From Robiginitomaculum sp. (GTDB lineage: Bacteria > Pseudomonadota > Alphaproteobacteria > Caulobacterales > Maricaulaceae): a DNA stretch of 5,753 nt. The DNA lies in assembly GCA_016765255.1 (NCBI GenBank), contig JAESQI010000262.1, positions 1 through 5,753 of the forward strand, given 5' to 3'. Shown piece after piece: positions 4,435 through 5,753 of this stretch. The notes below the pieces were generated by a model. It saw only the letters and a list, made by a program, of their open reading frames with translations. It did not search any database and had not been told where the DNA came from. The number at the start of each line of letters is the position of its first letter. Position 1 is the first letter of the stretch. The position numbers and the translations under genes were made by a program.

Positions 4435-5753
4435 TCTCATCTTAGCAGGGGCTAAATCCTTTGGGCAAGCTTTGATCCGAACGGGTGGCCGTATTGCTAT
4501 TTCCTATGCCAATCAAGCCATTACCAATGCATTTAACAACCGCGTTTCCGAAGGCCCGCGCCTTGAAACTTTGCATATACAATCCTCCCGCGACGGCGCG
4601 CCAATGGCGCGTGTATTTGGCCGCGCCCGCATTGCTGGACAAGTGACTTGGGCTGCGCGAGTACGTGAACACGTTACCGAAGAAAGTCAGGGCGGTAAGG
4701 GCGGTGGGCCGAGCATACGCAAATATAAATATACGCTCAGTTTCGCTATTGGTCTCTGTGAAGGCGAAATCCTCGGCGTTGATAAAATATGGGCCAATGG
4801 GCTGGCATTGCAAATTAGTGGCTTAAATACGCGACTTTATCTCGGGACTCAGAGCCAAACTCCAGATCCCTTAATTGCTGAAATTGAAGGCGAAAATGTA
4901 CCTGCATTTAAAGGGACAGCTTACATGGTGTTTGAAGACATGCCGATTGATCAGTTTGGCGCACGTCTGCCGCAGCTAAATTTTGAAATCATACGTATGC
5001 CCAAGCGCGTTGATAATCAACCAAGGCTTGAGGATTTAATTACAGGGATAGATCTTATTCCGGGTTCAGGTGAATTTTCCTACGCAACAACCATTACCGA
5101 AGAACGGCTTGGGCCTGGAACAAGCCGCCCTATTAACATGAATAATCTGTCGGGAATTGCCGATATGGAGGCCGCCCTTGATCAATTAGAAACACAACTA
5201 CCAAATTGCCGATCTGTCAGTTTAGTGGTGAGTTGGTTTGGGACTGATTTGCGGGCTGAACACTGTGAAATATTTCCAGGTGTTGAGAGCAGAGACCGCA
5301 TACTTAGCCCCGATATATGGCAAGTGAGTGGAGAAAATAGGGCCAGCGCATATTTAATTTCTACCCAAGATCAACGACCTGTTTACGGGGGGACGCCGTC
5401 GGATGCGTCTATTGTTGAAGCCGTACAAACTTTGAAATCTCGTGGATATAAAGTCAGCCTCTACCCATTTATTCTGATGGATATTTCCGAGGGCAATACA
5501 ATTCCAAACCCTTACGGCGGCACGTCTCAACCTGCGTTTCCGTGGCGCGGGCGGATTACCTGTAATCCAGCACCAGGCCAGTCAGGCACGGTTGATAAGA
5601 CTGCGACCGCCAGTACACAAGTGAGCACATTTTTTGGCACAGCCCAAATTTCGGACTTCACTGTCACGGGGACACAAATTTCCTATACGGGGCCAGTTGA
5701 TAAATCTTACCGCCGAATGATTTTACATTATGCTCATTTAATGAAATCCATTG
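4427..5753 (+). CDS. GTA tail-tip 'megatron' / host-interaction protein, N-terminal part (RcGTA g15-like), runs off the window
   Basis: Open frame of 442 codons with no stop before the window end. The family is usually about 1,300 residues, so roughly a third is visible. By RcGTA precedent it forms the large tip fibre and contacts the recipient cell. Seen: SRDGAPMARVFGRARI (from about residue 54), a Lys/Gly-rich loop, SFAIGLCEGEILGVDKIWAN (residues 105-124), FKGTAYMVFEDMPIDQFGAR, SVSLVVSWFGTDLRAE, then the GTA TIM-barrel-like region: YGGTPSDAS (residues 320-328), LKSRGYKVSLYPFILMDI, FPWRGRITCNPAPG and YRRMILHYAHLMKSI at the end (residues 428-442). These match the family in order, and I see no frame change. 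The start overlaps the peptidase stop (ATGTCTAA, 4427-4434), and GTGGTGAA a few bases upstream is a modest ribosome binding site. Confidence 0.93.
   Translation, partial: MSNLILAGAKSFGQALIRTGGRIAISYANQAITNAFNNRVSEGPRLETLHIQSSRDGAPMARVFGRARIAGQVTWAARVREHVTEESQGGKGGGPSIRKYKYTLSFAIGLCEGEILGVDKIWANGLALQISGLNTRLYLGTQSQTPDPLIAEIEGENVPAFKGTAYMVFEDMPIDQFGARLPQLNFEIIRMPKRVDNQPRLEDLITGIDLIPGSGEFSYATTITEERLGPGTSRPINMNNLSGIADMEAALDQLETQLPNCRSVSLVVSWFGTDLRAEHCEIFPGVESRDRILSPDIWQVSGENRASAYLISTQDQRPVYGGTPSDASIVEAVQTLKSRGYKVSLYPFILMDISEGNTIPNPYGGTSQPAFPWRGRITCNPAPGQSGTVDKTATASTQVSTFFGTAQISDFTVTGTQISYTGPVDKSYRRMILHYAHLMKSI

Noticed and set aside
4442..4813. Minus-strand open frame of 123 codons opposite the start of g15
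   Set aside because: The plus strand here carries the highly characteristic N-terminal part of the tail-tip protein, whose frame is open from 4427 to the window end.

Overview
The window is a fragment of an alphaproteobacterial gene transfer agent (GTA) cluster of the Rhodobacter capsulatus type (RcGTA-like). All genes are on the + strand, in the RcGTA order g6-g7-g8-g9-g10-g10.1-g11-g12-g13-g14-g15. That complete order, the family signatures and the lack of any integrase, repressor or lysogeny gene point to a vertically inherited GTA of an alphaproteobacterium rather than an ordinary prophage. Codon third positions are far richer in A/T than in Rhodobacter, so the host is a moderate-to-low GC lineage. 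I cannot place it more precisely.

Layout. Bases 36-1746 hold the head-tail junction and tail tube genes: g6 head-tail connector, g7 adaptor, g8 tail terminator (DUF3168) and g9 major tail protein. They are intact and joined by ATGA overlaps or a few bases. Bases 1748-2669 hold g10, the small chaperone-like g10.1 and a very short tape-measure gene g11. Bases 2696-4434 hold the baseplate: g12 distal tail protein (DUF2460), g13 hub protein (DUF2163/BR0599) and g14 NlpC/P60 cell-wall peptidase. From 4427 to the end runs the first 442 codons of g15, the large tail-tip protein with the GTA TIM-barrel-like region. It continues past the window. Genes upstream of g6 (terminase, portal, protease, capsid) are not included.

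How they work together. By RcGTA precedent, g6-g8 connect the DNA-filled head to the tail. g9 makes the tube, g10/g10.1 probably assist its assembly, and g11 sets tail length. g12-g15 form the tip that binds the recipient and opens its wall and membrane. The genes overlap or nearly touch and no internal promoter or terminator is evident, so one long transcript is likely.

What stands out. Two genes are out of frame by one base. g10 meets a stop at 1946 but its family-like C-terminal half continues in the -1 frame to 2085. g13 loses its frame near 3704 and continues in the -1 frame to 3982. In both cases the apparent lesion is one missing base directly after a TTG codon. g13 also appears to lack roughly 75-80 residues between its two cysteine pairs, and g11 is much shorter than in R. 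capsulatus. This fits either a GTA that has begun to decay or a lineage-specific reduced GTA seen through one or two sequence errors. I found no previously undescribed system beyond these anomalies.
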